Source of the DNA: Schumannella luteola | Lineage (GTDB): Bacteria > Actinomycetota > Actinomycetes > Actinomycetales > Microbacteriaceae | Reading direction: 5' to 3' | Assembly (NCBI RefSeq): GCF_013408685.1 | Contig: NZ_JACBZY010000001.1 | Location: forward strand, 1,488,001-1,552,000 | Length of the DNA stretch: 64,000 bases | Shown here: piece after piece, positions 45,333 to 53,269 of the stretch | How the letters are laid out: each line of letters opens with the position of its first letter | Position numbering within the stretch: position 1 is the first letter of the stretch | Notes under the pieces: model-generated | What the model was told of the DNA's origin: nothing | Database searches by the model: none | The model's input: the letters and a program-made list of their open reading frames with translations, nothing else | Position numbers and translations under genes: made by a program

Positions 45333-46199
45333 ATGAGCGACCAGTCGAACCTCCCTGTCCTGGTCACGGGCGCCGCCGGCTACGTCGGCCGCCACGTCGT
45401 GACCGCGCTCCTCGATCTCGGCTACGACGCCGTCGCGGTCACGCGACCCGGTCGCGCCGATGGTGTCGACCCGCGCGCGCGTCGCGTCGAAGCCGACATC
45501 CTCGCCCCCGGGTTCGAGGTCTCCGCGCTGCTGGAGCAGTCGGGCGGAGCCGCCGCGGTCATCCACCTGGCGTGGCAGGACGGCTTCACCCACAACGCCC
45601 CGTCGCACATCGACAACATCCCCGCGCACCACCGCTTCCTGACCGGTCTCGCGGCCGCCGGGGTGCCGCGCATCGCCGGTCTCGGCACGATGCACGAGGT
45701 CGGGTACTGGGAGGGCGCGATCGACGCCGACACCCCCACGGCGCCTACCTCGCTCTACGGGATCGCCAAGGACGCCCTGCGCCGGTCGACCACGCTGGTG
45801 ATCGGCGACAGCGCCGAGTACGTCTGGCTGCGCGCCTACTACATCCTCGGCGACGACCGCCGGAACCGTTCGATCTTCGCCAAGCTGCTCGAGGCCGCCG
45901 ACGAGGGCAAGACCGAGTTCCCGTTCACGACCGGCAAGAGCAAGTACGACTTCATCGACGTCGCCGAGCTCGGGCGGCAGATCGCGATCGCGTCGACGAC
46001 CGCCGGGGCGACCGGCGTCATCAACGTCTCCTCGGGAGAGCCGGTCTCGCTGGCCGACCGGGTCGAGCAGTTCATCCGCGACAACGAGCTCGGCATCACG
46101 CTGCAGTACGGGGCGTTCCCCGACCGTCCCTACGACTCGCCGGCGGTGTGGGGGGATGCGACCCGCATCCGCGAGATCCTCGCCGCTCGGGAGCACTGA
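45333..46199 (+). CDS. NAD-dependent epimerase/dehydratase (extended SDR, RmlD/GalE-like)
   Basis: A 288-aa Rossmann enzyme: VLVTGAAGYVGRHVVTALLDLG (GxxGxxG) at the N-terminus, then VIHLAW, and the active-site YGIAK motif near residue 145 with an upstream GLGTMHEVGYWEG. The C-terminal part has DFIDVAELGRQIAIA and VINVSSGEPVSL. It could reduce or epimerise a dTDP-4-keto-6-deoxyhexose, for example as the missing RmlD step, or make a different deoxysugar. The separate RmlC-like gene follows after 22 bp. No other RmlD candidate is in the window. Precise reaction is not assignable by eye. Confidence 0.83.
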   Translation: MSDQSNLPVLVTGAAGYVGRHVVTALLDLGYDAVAVTRPGRADGVDPRARRVEADILAPGFEVSALLEQSGGAAAVIHLAWQDGFTHNAPSHIDNIPAHHRFLTGLAAAGVPRIAGLGTMHEVGYWEGAIDADTPTAPTSLYGIAKDALRRSTTLVIGDSAEYVWLRAYYILGDDRRNRSIFAKLLEAADEGKTEFPFTTGKSKYDFIDVAELGRQIAIASTTAGATGVINVSSGEPVSLADRVEQFIRDNELGITLQYGAFPDRPYDSPAVWGDATRIREILAAREH

Positions 46200-46207
46200 C
46201 CCGCCGC

Positions 46208-46213
46208 TAGGCT
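46208..46213 (+). promoter_or_regulatory. -10 box TAGGCT before the RmlC-like gene
   Basis: TAGGCT ends 8 nt before the ATG at 46222, which has no Shine-Dalgarno sequence, suggesting an extra leaderless promoter inside the two-gene unit. Confidence 0.55.
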
Positions 46214-46221
46214 GAACGGCG

Positions 46222-46785
46222 ATGCCTCTCGAATACGGAAAGCCGCTGCGCGCGCACGAGACCCCGATCCCGGGCGTGCTGCTGATCGACCTCCCCGTCC
46301 ACGGTGACAACCGCGGCTGGTTCAAGGAGAACTGGCAGCACGAGAAGATGACCGCGATCGGCCTGCCCGACTTCGGGCCGGTGCAGAACAACATCTCGTT
46401 CAACGACGCGGTCGGCACCACGCGAGGCATCCACGCCGAGCCCTGGGACAAGTTCATCTCGATCGCCTTCGGCCGCGTCTTCGGCGCGTGGGTCGACCTG
46501 CGCCCCGGCGACTCCTTCGGCACCGTCTTCACGACCGAGCTCGACCCGTCGACGGCGATCTACATCCCGCGCGGGGTCGGCAACTCGTACCAGACGCTCG
46601 AGCCGAACACGGCGTACACCTACCTGGTCAACGACCACTGGAGCGCCGAGGCGCAGGGGGAGTACACCTTCCTCAACCTCGCCGACGAGGAGGCCGCGAT
46701 CGCGTGGCCCATCCCGCTCGACCAGGCGGAGCTGTCGGAGAAGGACAAGGCGCACCCGCGTCTCAGCGAGCTGCGCTCGATCTGA
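46222..46785 (+). CDS. rmlC: dTDP-4-dehydrorhamnose 3,5-epimerase family protein
   Basis: A 187-aa cupin of the RmlC family, which epimerises C3 and C5 of dTDP-4-keto-6-deoxyglucose on the way to dTDP-rhamnose. Visible are DNRGWFKENWQ, VQNNISFNDAVGTTRGIHAEPWDKF (catalytic His71, probable basic residue Lys77) and AIYIPRGVGNSYQTLE. The segment after the His is shorter than in the Salmonella enzyme, and the usual GFAHGF loop reads GVGNSY, as in an actinobacterial subgroup. It may therefore act on a related sugar. It pairs with the SDR gene upstream. The stop codon starts a three-copy 17-bp repeat. Confidence 0.85.
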   Translation: MPLEYGKPLRAHETPIPGVLLIDLPVHGDNRGWFKENWQHEKMTAIGLPDFGPVQNNISFNDAVGTTRGIHAEPWDKFISIAFGRVFGAWVDLRPGDSFGTVFTTELDPSTAIYIPRGVGNSYQTLEPNTAYTYLVNDHWSAEAQGEYTFLNLADEEAAIAWPIPLDQAELSEKDKAHPRLSELRSI

Positions 46786-46832
46786 GCAGCGGCCGGCCCT
46801 GAGCAGTGGCTGGCACTGAGCGGTGGCTCGCT
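46782..46832. repeat. Three degenerate 17-bp tandem repeats starting at the rmlC stop codon
   Basis: CTGAGCAGCGGCCGGCC (46782-46798), CTGAGCAGTGGCTGGCA (46799-46815) and CTGAGCGGTGGCTCGCT (46816-46832). Each holds a TGA. Because the period is 17, the three TGAs (46783, 46800, 46817) fall in three different frames. Confidence 0.9.
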
Positions 46833-46895
46833 CCGAGCTGACGCCCGCGCACGACCCGAGCCAGGGGCCGTTCGCGCCGGACGCCGGCCCGCGTC

Positions 46896-47816
46896 TCAGG
46901 CCTGCGTCAGCGCGCGGAACTCGTCGTAGTCGCGGATGTAGTCCGCGTCTTCGTAGGGGCGCGACGCGAAGACGGCGAGCACCGCATCCGGGCTGTAGTT
47001 GTACTGCGTGCCCCAGGTGAGCGGCGGCATGTGCAGGCCGAGCCCGGGGGAGTCGAGCACGTACTCAGCGCGGGTGGCGCCGTCGTCGACGATGCACGAG
47101 ACGCTGCCGTGCACGGCGACGAGGAACTGGTGGCACCGGCGGTGCGCGTGCTCGCCGCGCACCTCCTTCGAGGGCACGCCGTAGACGAAGAACACGCGCT
47201 GCGCGGTGAAGGGGAGGCTGCCGGGCAGATCGAGCGGCAGCAGGTCGCCGCGCGCGTCGCCGAAGGTCTTCAGACGGTGGATGCGCGCATCCGCCTCGGG
47301 GTCGGCCGTGACGGTCTCGACCGTCGTGCGCTGCTGCGGGGTCTCGGCGTAGCCGACGATGCGGCCGGGATTGCCGACGACGATCGCGTAGGGCGGCACG
47401 TCCTTGGTGACGACGGCGCCGGCGCCGATCATCGCGCGACGGCCGATGCGCACGCCCGGGAGGATGACCGCTCCGCCGCCGATCGAGGCGCCGTCTTCGA
47501 CGACGGTCTGCGCGAACGACTCGGGATACTGCTTGCTGCGCGGGAACGGATCGTTGGTGAAGGTCGCGTTCGGGCCGACGAAGACGTCGTCACCGAGACG
47601 CAGGCCGTCCCAGACCTGCACGCCCGACTTCAGCGTGACGCGGTCGCCGATCACGACGTCGTTCTCGACGAAGACGTGGTCGTTGATGTTGACGTCGCTG
47701 CCGATCTTCGCGCCCGGCAGCACGTGCGAGAAGGCCCACACGCGGCTCCCGGGTCCGACATCCGTGCTCTCGCAGATCCCCTGCGGGTGCACGAAGTACT
47801 CGGTCGGCTCGGTCAC
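46896..47816 (-). CDS. Bifunctional dTDP-hexose N-acetyltransferase / 3,4-ketoisomerase (WxcM-like fusion)
   Basis: A 306-aa fusion. Residues 1-165 form a left-handed beta-helix acyltransferase ([66 protein letters not shown]). Residues 178-306 form a cupin like FdtA/QdtA ([39 protein letters not shown] with the catalytic His pair). FdtA-type domains convert dTDP-4-keto-6-deoxyglucose to the 3-keto isomer, and the helix domain N-acetylates the 3-amino sugar made by the DegT enzyme at 49176. Both steps flank the aminotransferase reaction. GTG at 47816 overlaps the GtrA stop (GTGA). Confidence 0.88.
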   Translation of the reverse strand: MTEPTEYFVHPQGICESTDVGPGSRVWAFSHVLPGAKIGSDVNINDHVFVENDVVIGDRVTLKSGVQVWDGLRLGDDVFVGPNATFTNDPFPRSKQYPESFAQTVVEDGASIGGGAVILPGVRIGRRAMIGAGAVVTKDVPPYAIVVGNPGRIVGYAETPQQRTTVETVTADPEADARIHRLKTFGDARGDLLPLDLPGSLPFTAQRVFFVYGVPSKEVRGEHAHRRCHQFLVAVHGSVSCIVDDGATRAEYVLDSPGLGLHMPPLTWGTQYNYSPDAVLAVFASRPYEDADYIRDYDEFRALTQA

Positions 47817-48253
47817 ACGTTCTCCTCACGTCGGCGCTCTCGAAAGACTAGTCGCCCGGCGACGAAGCCGAGGGGCGCCGTGGCGACGACGCTGAGCGCG
47901 TTCGTCCAGTGCGGCCAGCCGAGCAGGTGCATGAGCTGCACCACGCCGAGGCCGACGACGTAGATCACGAGGTAGCTGCCGGCGTAGAGGGCCGTCGCCT
48001 TCCACGAGCCCTCGCGGGTGAAGACCCAGCGGCTCGCCATGATCGAGTTGAAGATCAGGCCGGCGGCGAAGACGATCGTGTAGGCCAGCCAGCCGGGCAT
48101 CAGATAGCTCAGCACGACCAGCAGCGCCGTCGTGATCAGCGTGTTCGTGCCGCCGACGATGAGGAAGCGCCAGGCGGAGGCGCCGACGCTGCGCTGACCC
48201 GAGGGGCCGACGTCCTGCGGTGCGTCGGGATCGGGGATGACCGGCTCGGTCAC
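47813..48253 (-). CDS. GtrA-like flippase family protein
   Basis: A 146-aa protein with four hydrophobic helices and the GtrA pattern [31 protein letters not shown] and [18 protein letters not shown]. GtrA proteins are thought to flip polyprenyl-phosphate-linked sugars made by GtrB. It lies directly between the GtrB-like gene and the sugar-modifying fusion gene, with 4-bp GTGA overlaps on both sides. GTG at 48253 is chosen for the overlap; another GTG one codon upstream is possible. It is distinct from the GtrA protein at 20869. Confidence 0.88.
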   Translation of the reverse strand: MTEPVIPDPDAPQDVGPSGQRSVGASAWRFLIVGGTNTLITTALLVVLSYLMPGWLAYTIVFAAGLIFNSIMASRWVFTREGSWKATALYAGSYLVIYVVGLGVVQLMHLLGWPHWTNALSVVATAPLGFVAGRLVFRERRREENV

Positions 48254-49179
48254 CACGACTCGTGCGACATGACGATCGACGACGGGCGCTGCTTCGTGTT
48301 CTCGAAGATGCGCCAGATGTAGGCGCCCACGATGCCCAGCGAGGTCATGATCAGGAACGTCGAGAACAGGATCGCGAGCATGAGCGGCACGTAGCCGGGC
48401 TCGCTGATGCCGCCGGCCAGATAGAAGCCGAGCACGACGATGCCGACCACCAGCACGACGAAGGCGCCGATCACGCCCGCCGCGAGCAGCAGGTCGAGCG
48501 GCAGGTTCGTAAACGAGAACACGCTGTCGAGCAGGTAGCGCACGCGCTTGCGGAAGGTCCAGCTGCTCGAGCCGTGCTCGCGCTCCTGGCGGCTGTAGGG
48601 CACCTCGACGCGGCGGAAGCCGACCCAGTAGAGCTGGGCGACCAGGCTCGAGTTGGCTTCGCCGAGCGCGACCAGCTGCTGCGCCACCTGGCGCGTGCAG
48701 CCGAATACGTCGACACCGCCCGGGGGCAGGTCGCGGATGATCGCCCGGCGGTAGAAGCCCCAGAAGATCTTCGAGTTCAGGCTCGACATCGCCGGGTCGT
48801 CGCGGGCCATGCGGCGGCCGACGGCGACATCCACCGACCCCGAGGCCAGCGCGCGCTGGAACTCGACCATGAGCTCCGGCGGCTCCTGCAGGTCGGCCGC
48901 CATGACGCCGATCGTCGCGCCGTTCGCGGCGGCGAGGCCGGTGCGGATCGCGGCGAAGGAGCCGAAGTTGCGCGAGTGCTGCAGCAGCTGCGAGCTGAAG
49001 CCCGCCGTCGGCAGAGCGGCGGCGAGCAGCTCGTACGAGCGGTCGGGGGACCCGTCGACGACGAAGACGACCTCGGTCGCCTCCGGCAGATCGGCCATCA
49101 GCTCCGACAGGCGGGCGACGAGGTGCGGGATGTTCTCCTCGTTGCCGTAGACCGGGATGACGATCGAGAAGTCGGTCAC
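48250..49179 (-). CDS. GtrB/DPM1-like polyprenyl-phosphate glycosyltransferase
   Basis: A 309-aa GT2 enzyme with two C-terminal membrane helices. Motifs are FSIVIPVYGNEENIPHLV, VFVVDGSPDRSYELL, HSRNFGSFAAIRTGL, MAADLQEPPELM (metal-binding Asp) and VDVFGCTRQV; the helices follow from about residue 230. This is the layout of bactoprenol glucosyltransferases, which load a sugar on undecaprenyl phosphate for later extracytoplasmic transfer. The donor may be the dTDP-acetamido sugar made by the neighbouring genes (inference). The GTG at 49179 overlaps the aminotransferase stop (GTGA). Confidence 0.88.
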   Translation of the reverse strand: MTDFSIVIPVYGNEENIPHLVARLSELMADLPEATEVVFVVDGSPDRSYELLAAALPTAGFSSQLLQHSRNFGSFAAIRTGLAAANGATIGVMAADLQEPPELMVEFQRALASGSVDVAVGRRMARDDPAMSSLNSKIFWGFYRRAIIRDLPPGGVDVFGCTRQVAQQLVALGEANSSLVAQLYWVGFRRVEVPYSRQEREHGSSSWTFRKRVRYLLDSVFSFTNLPLDLLLAAGVIGAFVVLVVGIVVLGFYLAGGISEPGYVPLMLAILFSTFLIMTSLGIVGAYIWRIFENTKQRPSSIVMSHESW

Positions 49180-50294
49180 GCGAGCGCTCCGAGAGCGGCG
49201 CCCACCGCATCCACCTCGTCGTCGGTGAGCTCGGGGAAGAGCGGCAGGCTCAGCACGGCGGCGCGGGCCGCGAGCGTGGCGGGCAGCTCGACGTCGGGCG
49301 CGAAGCGCGCGAAGGCGGGCTGCTCCCAGTCGGCGAGCGGGAAGTGGATGTCGGTCGGCACGCCGGCCGCCGCCAGCTGCTCGCGCACCGCGTCGCGCCG
49401 GGCGCTGCGGGCGATCGCCAGGTGGGCGACATGCTGCTCGCCCTCGGCCGGCAGCACCGTGAGCAGCTGCGGGTCGAGCGCCGCTGCGGCAGCGGCGTAG
49501 CGGCCGATGATCTCGCGACGCCGGGCGTTGAACTCGTCGATCTGACGCAGGCGGATGCGCAGGAACGCGGCCTGCAGCTCGTCGAGGCGCGAGTTGGTGC
49601 CGCCGGCGAGGGTCGCGTTGTACTTCGTCTCCCAGCCGTACTGGCGCAGCTGGCGCACGCGCGCCGCGATCTCCGGCGTCTCGGCGATGACGGCGCCGCC
49701 GTCGCCGATCGCGCCGAGGTTCTTGGTGGGGTAGAAGCTGATCGTCGCGGCGTGGCCGAAGGTGCCGGCCTTGCGTCCGTCGCGCGTCGCGCCGATGCCC
49801 TGCGCGACATCCTCGACCAGGGCCACGCCGCGCTCGTCGAGCAGCGCGCGGATCGCGGCGACGTCGCCGAGGTAGCCGTAGAGATGGGTGACGACGACGA
49901 CGCCGACGCTGTCGTCGAGGCGCGCCGCGATCGTCTCGGCGGTGAGGCAGAGGGTGACCGGGTCGATGTCGGCGTAGCGCGGCGTGAAGCCGGCGCGCAC
50001 CGTCGCGGTCGACGTGTAGGCGCCCGCGTTGCCGGCGGTCAGCACGACCGACTTGCCCTCCGGCATGACCGCCTTGATGGCGAGCTCGAGGGCGTCGGTG
50101 CCGCTCGCCACGCCGATCGCGTCGCCCGCGCCGAGGTAGTCGCGCAGCTCGGCCTCGAACGCGGCGTGCTGCTTGCCGTGGATGGCGTAGCCGGAGTCGA
50201 TCACCTCCGCCGTCGCCTCGAGGAGGGCGGCGCGGTCGCGGGCCATGCCGCGGGAGAGGTCGTTGAACGGGGCGACGCGTCGCACGTCAGTCAT
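49176..50294 (-). CDS. DegT/DnrJ/EryC1/StrS sugar aminotransferase (FdtB-like)
   Basis: A 372-aa PLP enzyme that aminates a keto-sugar nucleotide with glutamate. Features are VAPFNDLSRGMARDR, GYAIHGKQHAAFEAEL, GVASGTDALELAIKA, DPVTLCLTAETIAARL, VTHLYGYLGDV, LVEDVAQGIGA and the Schiff-base lysine in FYPTKNLGAIGDGGAV near residue 188. NSRLDELQAAFLRIRL follows. With the fused ketoisomerase/acetyltransferase at 46896 it fits FdtB/QdtB, giving a dTDP-3-amino-3,6-dideoxyhexose. ATG at 50294 lies inside the end of the preceding membrane-protein gene, an 8-bp overlap. Confidence 0.91.
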   Translation of the reverse strand: MTDVRRVAPFNDLSRGMARDRAALLEATAEVIDSGYAIHGKQHAAFEAELRDYLGAGDAIGVASGTDALELAIKAVMPEGKSVVLTAGNAGAYTSTATVRAGFTPRYADIDPVTLCLTAETIAARLDDSVGVVVVTHLYGYLGDVAAIRALLDERGVALVEDVAQGIGATRDGRKAGTFGHAATISFYPTKNLGAIGDGGAVIAETPEIAARVRQLRQYGWETKYNATLAGGTNSRLDELQAAFLRIRLRQIDEFNARRREIIGRYAAAAAALDPQLLTVLPAEGEQHVAHLAIARSARRDAVREQLAAAGVPTDIHFPLADWEQPAFARFAPDVELPATLAARAAVLSLPLFPELTDDEVDAVGAALGALA

Positions 50295-51774
50295 CCGAGT
50301 CCTTCCGGCTGAGGTAGATGTCCACGTCGCCCCCGGGGCGGTGGACCACGGTCTGGAGGCGCAGGTCGGTCCCGGTGTCATCGGGGTCGCACTCCACGCC
50401 GCCGCCCGGGATCTGATAGGGGTCGGTGGAGTCGAAGCACAACCATACCGGGGTGCTGTCCTGGTTCATCACCCGCGACGCCGAGCCCAGATACTGCAGC
50501 GGGAAGGTGAACTGCGTTCCGTAGGTGCCGGAGTGGTCGATGACGACCACGATCTCGTCGCCGCTCGCCTTCTTCACGATCGGCTTCAGCTCGGCGAGCA
50601 GCTGCTTCTGGGTCTGCATGGAGGGCTGCCAGTGCTGGATGCCGCGCACGACGCCGACGGCGGTGACCAGCAGCATCCCGATCGCGATGACGGTCTGCAC
50701 TCGCGGGCGTGCACCCGTCGACGTGAGCGGCCAGAGCAGCAGGCCGGCGACGAGCGCGAGCGTCGCGACGTAGCCGAGACGGTCGATGTCCTGCAGCCAG
50801 CCGACGTGGCCGAAGTAGACGATCGACGTCGCCGGACTGACCAGCGCGACGCCGGTGATGAGCCATCCCATCCGCTGCGACACGACGCCGCTGAGCGCGA
50901 GCACCGCGCCGAGCACGGCGAGGGCGAGGATGCCGGCCACCAGCGTCAGTCCGCTGCCGAGGTAGGTGTGCGCAACGTAGGTGACGAGCTCACGCGGGCT
51001 ACGCACCGCGGCCACGGCGATGTTGCCGGCCTCGTAGCTCTCGCCGCCCGGGTCGATCAGCATGGTGATGACGAGCGAGTAGAGCGTCATGAAGGCGCAG
51101 GTCGCCGTGATGACGACGACCGTCACGATGCGGCGCCGCCAGGACGCGCGCACCGCGAGCGCGAGCACGACCGCGAGCAGCGGGGCGGCGACGGCGGGGC
51201 CCGGGTACACGAGCAAGCCGACCAGCAGGGTGAGCGCGGCGGCGACGATCCAGCGCACCTGCCCGCGCAGCAGCCAGCGCAGGATCAGTCCCGCGGCGAT
51301 GAAGAAGGCGAGAGCCGCGGTCTGCGCCGGCAGGAAGCGCTGGAGGAAGCCGCCGGGCCAGAGGGGGTGCATCGCCACGACGAAGGCGATCGCGGTCGGC
51401 AGCCAGAAGGCGCGGCTGACGGCGCGCAGAGTCCAGATCACGACGAGGAACTGCGCGACCGCGACCGCGGCCAGCACGATGAAGATCGCCCCCGGCGCGC
51501 CCCCGCCGAGCGCGAGCCCGAGTTCGGTGAGCACGAGGTGCAGCGGGCGGCTCAGCGTCCACTGGCCGTAGTCGGAGGTGAAGGCGCCGGAACCGCCGGT
51601 GGTGAAGTCGACCGAGAGCGGCCACTCCTCGAGGAACGCGACCTCCCACGGACGGAAGTGCGCGGCGGCGACGAGCAGCGCGCCCAGCACGGTGACGGCG
51701 AGGTGCAGCGGCGCTGGCCGGGGCAGCGAGAGGCGGCGGGGCCGCGGTGCGGACGCGGTCGTGGTGTCAGTCAT
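50287..51774 (-). CDS. Polytopic membrane protein, copy 3 of a tandem paralogous family (putative GT-C glycosyltransferase)
   Basis: A 495-aa protein of unknown function with about ten membrane helices and a C-terminal soluble part (about residues 375-495). Just after the first helix is FRPWEVAFLEEW (Glu49-Glu50), identical in the two neighbouring copies. Further shared blocks are LSRPLHLVLT, MHPLWPGGFLQRFLPAQTA, VYPGPAVAAPLLA and TLYSLVITMLI. The tail has VIDHSGTYGTQFTFPLQY, SRVMNQDSTPVWLC and DIYLSRKDSDD. Acidic residues in the first outer loop are typical of GT-C enzymes, and the gene sits beside GtrA/GtrB, so a GtrC-like transferase is inferred. ATG at 51774 overlaps the upstream paralogue by 8 bp. 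Confidence 0.75.
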   Translation of the reverse strand: MTDTTTASAPRPRRLSLPRPAPLHLAVTVLGALLVAAAHFRPWEVAFLEEWPLSVDFTTGGSGAFTSDYGQWTLSRPLHLVLTELGLALGGGAPGAIFIVLAAVAVAQFLVVIWTLRAVSRAFWLPTAIAFVVAMHPLWPGGFLQRFLPAQTAALAFFIAAGLILRWLLRGQVRWIVAAALTLLVGLLVYPGPAVAAPLLAVVLALAVRASWRRRIVTVVVITATCAFMTLYSLVITMLIDPGGESYEAGNIAVAAVRSPRELVTYVAHTYLGSGLTLVAGILALAVLGAVLALSGVVSQRMGWLITGVALVSPATSIVYFGHVGWLQDIDRLGYVATLALVAGLLLWPLTSTGARPRVQTVIAIGMLLVTAVGVVRGIQHWQPSMQTQKQLLAELKPIVKKASGDEIVVVIDHSGTYGTQFTFPLQYLGSASRVMNQDSTPVWLCFDSTDPYQIPGGGVECDPDDTGTDLRLQTVVHRPGGDVDIYLSRKDSDD

Positions 51775-53269
51775 CCGATTCCGGCTTCCCGATGTAGATG
51801 TCGACCTCGCCACCCGGCAGATCGTAGCTGGAGACGAAGCGCGGATCCCGACCGGTGTCGGCGGTCGCGCAGAGGGTGCTGCCGCCGGTGACCGGGTCGC
51901 CCTTCTCGTAGCAGAGCCAGACCGGGGTGGCGTCGTCGTTCATGATGTGCGAGGCCGAGCTGATGTAGTGCTGCGGCAGCGTGTAGATCGCGCCGAACGT
52001 TCCCGAGTGGTCGACGACCACGACGATCTCATCGCCGTGCGCCTGCTCGACCGCCGGCTTCAGCTCCTGGAAGAGCTGGTGCTGCAGGGCGATGTACGGC
52101 TGCCAGTGCCGCACGCCGCGCACCCCGCCGACGACCGAGACCAGGATGACCACGGCCGCGATCACGGCGAGAGGCCGCAGCCGGAGACCGCTCATCCCGA
52201 TCGGCCAGAGCATCAGCGCGGCGGTGAGGCCGAGCGAGGTGGCGTACTCGATGCGGTCGATGTCGGCCAGCCACGCCACGTTGCCGAAGAAGACGACGGT
52301 GCACAGCGGGCTGACGAGCGCGGTCGCGGTGATCAGCCAGCCGACGGGATGCGGAACCGCGCCCGACAGGGCCAGCACGGCTCCGAGCGCGGCGACGGCG
52401 ATGACGGCGGCCACGACCGTGAGGCCGCTGCCGATCAGGGTCGAGCCGATCCGCTCGACGAAGTCGCGCGGACCGTGCACGCCGCCCTGCGCGATGTTGC
52501 CGGCCTCGTAGGTCTCGCCACCCGGTGCGATCAGCTTGGTGATGACGAGCGAGTAGACCGTCATCAGAGCCGAGGCGGCGACGACGACCACCACCGCGAC
52601 GATCCGTCGGCGCCAGGATGACGGGATCGACAGCGCGACGGCCACCGCCAGCAGCGGCGCGGCGGCTGCGGTGCCGGGGTAGACGCAGAGTCCCGCTATC
52701 AGCACGGCGAAGGTCGCCGCCATCCATCGCCGACGGCCGTCGAGCAGCCAGCGGATCAGGAACCCGGCGGCGACGACGAAGGTCAGCACGGCGGTCTGCG
52801 CGGGCAGGAAGCGCTGCAGGTAGCCGCCGGGGAAGAGCGGGTGCAGGGCGACGAACGCCGCGACCGCGAGAGAGACCCAAGGCGAGCGGCTCAGCGGGCG
52901 CAGAGCCCAGACCGTGAGCGCGGCCGTCGCGGCCGCGACGACGCCCATCACCGCGAAGATGCCGGCGGGCGAACCGCCGCCGATCGCGAGGCCGACGAGC
53001 GTCAGTACGAGGTGCAGCGGTCGGCTCAGGCTCCACTGCGCGTAGTTGTCGATCGTGCCGCCGAGCCCGACCTTGTCCCAGAGCTCGGCGATCGGCCACT
53101 CCTCGAGGAAGGCCACCTCCCACGGCCGGAAGTGCAGGGCGAACGCGACCACCGCGAGCGCCGCGAGCGCGATGCGCGGCGCCCAGCTGCGCACGAGGTC
53201 CCTGCGGTGCGTCGTCGACCTGGCCGACGACGAGGCGGAGGCGGGGAGCCGGGCTGCGGCGTCAGTCAT
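51767..53269 (-). CDS. Polytopic membrane protein, copy 2 of the tandem family (putative GT-C glycosyltransferase)
   Basis: A 500-aa paralogue of the proteins encoded at 50287 and 53262. The first helix (ALAALAVVAFALHF) is followed by FRPWEVAFLEEWPI (Glu56-Glu57), then LSRPLHLVLTLVGLAIGGGSPAGIFAVMG, MHPLFPGGYLQRFLPAQTAVL and VYPGTAAAAPLLAVA. The C-terminal extracytoplasmic part has VVDHSGTFGAIYTLPQHYI, SHIMNDDATPVWLCYEKGDP and the terminal VDIYIGKPESDD. It is closer to copy 1 than to copy 3 by eye, for example in the KGDP and GKPESDD blocks. ATG at 53269 lies inside the last codons of copy 1. Function is inferred only from context. Confidence 0.75.
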   Translation of the reverse strand: MTDAAARLPASASSSARSTTHRRDLVRSWAPRIALAALAVVAFALHFRPWEVAFLEEWPIAELWDKVGLGGTIDNYAQWSLSRPLHLVLTLVGLAIGGGSPAGIFAVMGVVAAATAALTVWALRPLSRSPWVSLAVAAFVALHPLFPGGYLQRFLPAQTAVLTFVVAAGFLIRWLLDGRRRWMAATFAVLIAGLCVYPGTAAAAPLLAVAVALSIPSSWRRRIVAVVVVVAASALMTVYSLVITKLIAPGGETYEAGNIAQGGVHGPRDFVERIGSTLIGSGLTVVAAVIAVAALGAVLALSGAVPHPVGWLITATALVSPLCTVVFFGNVAWLADIDRIEYATSLGLTAALMLWPIGMSGLRLRPLAVIAAVVILVSVVGGVRGVRHWQPYIALQHQLFQELKPAVEQAHGDEIVVVVDHSGTFGAIYTLPQHYISSASHIMNDDATPVWLCYEKGDPVTGGSTLCATADTGRDPRFVSSYDLPGGEVDIYIGKPESDD

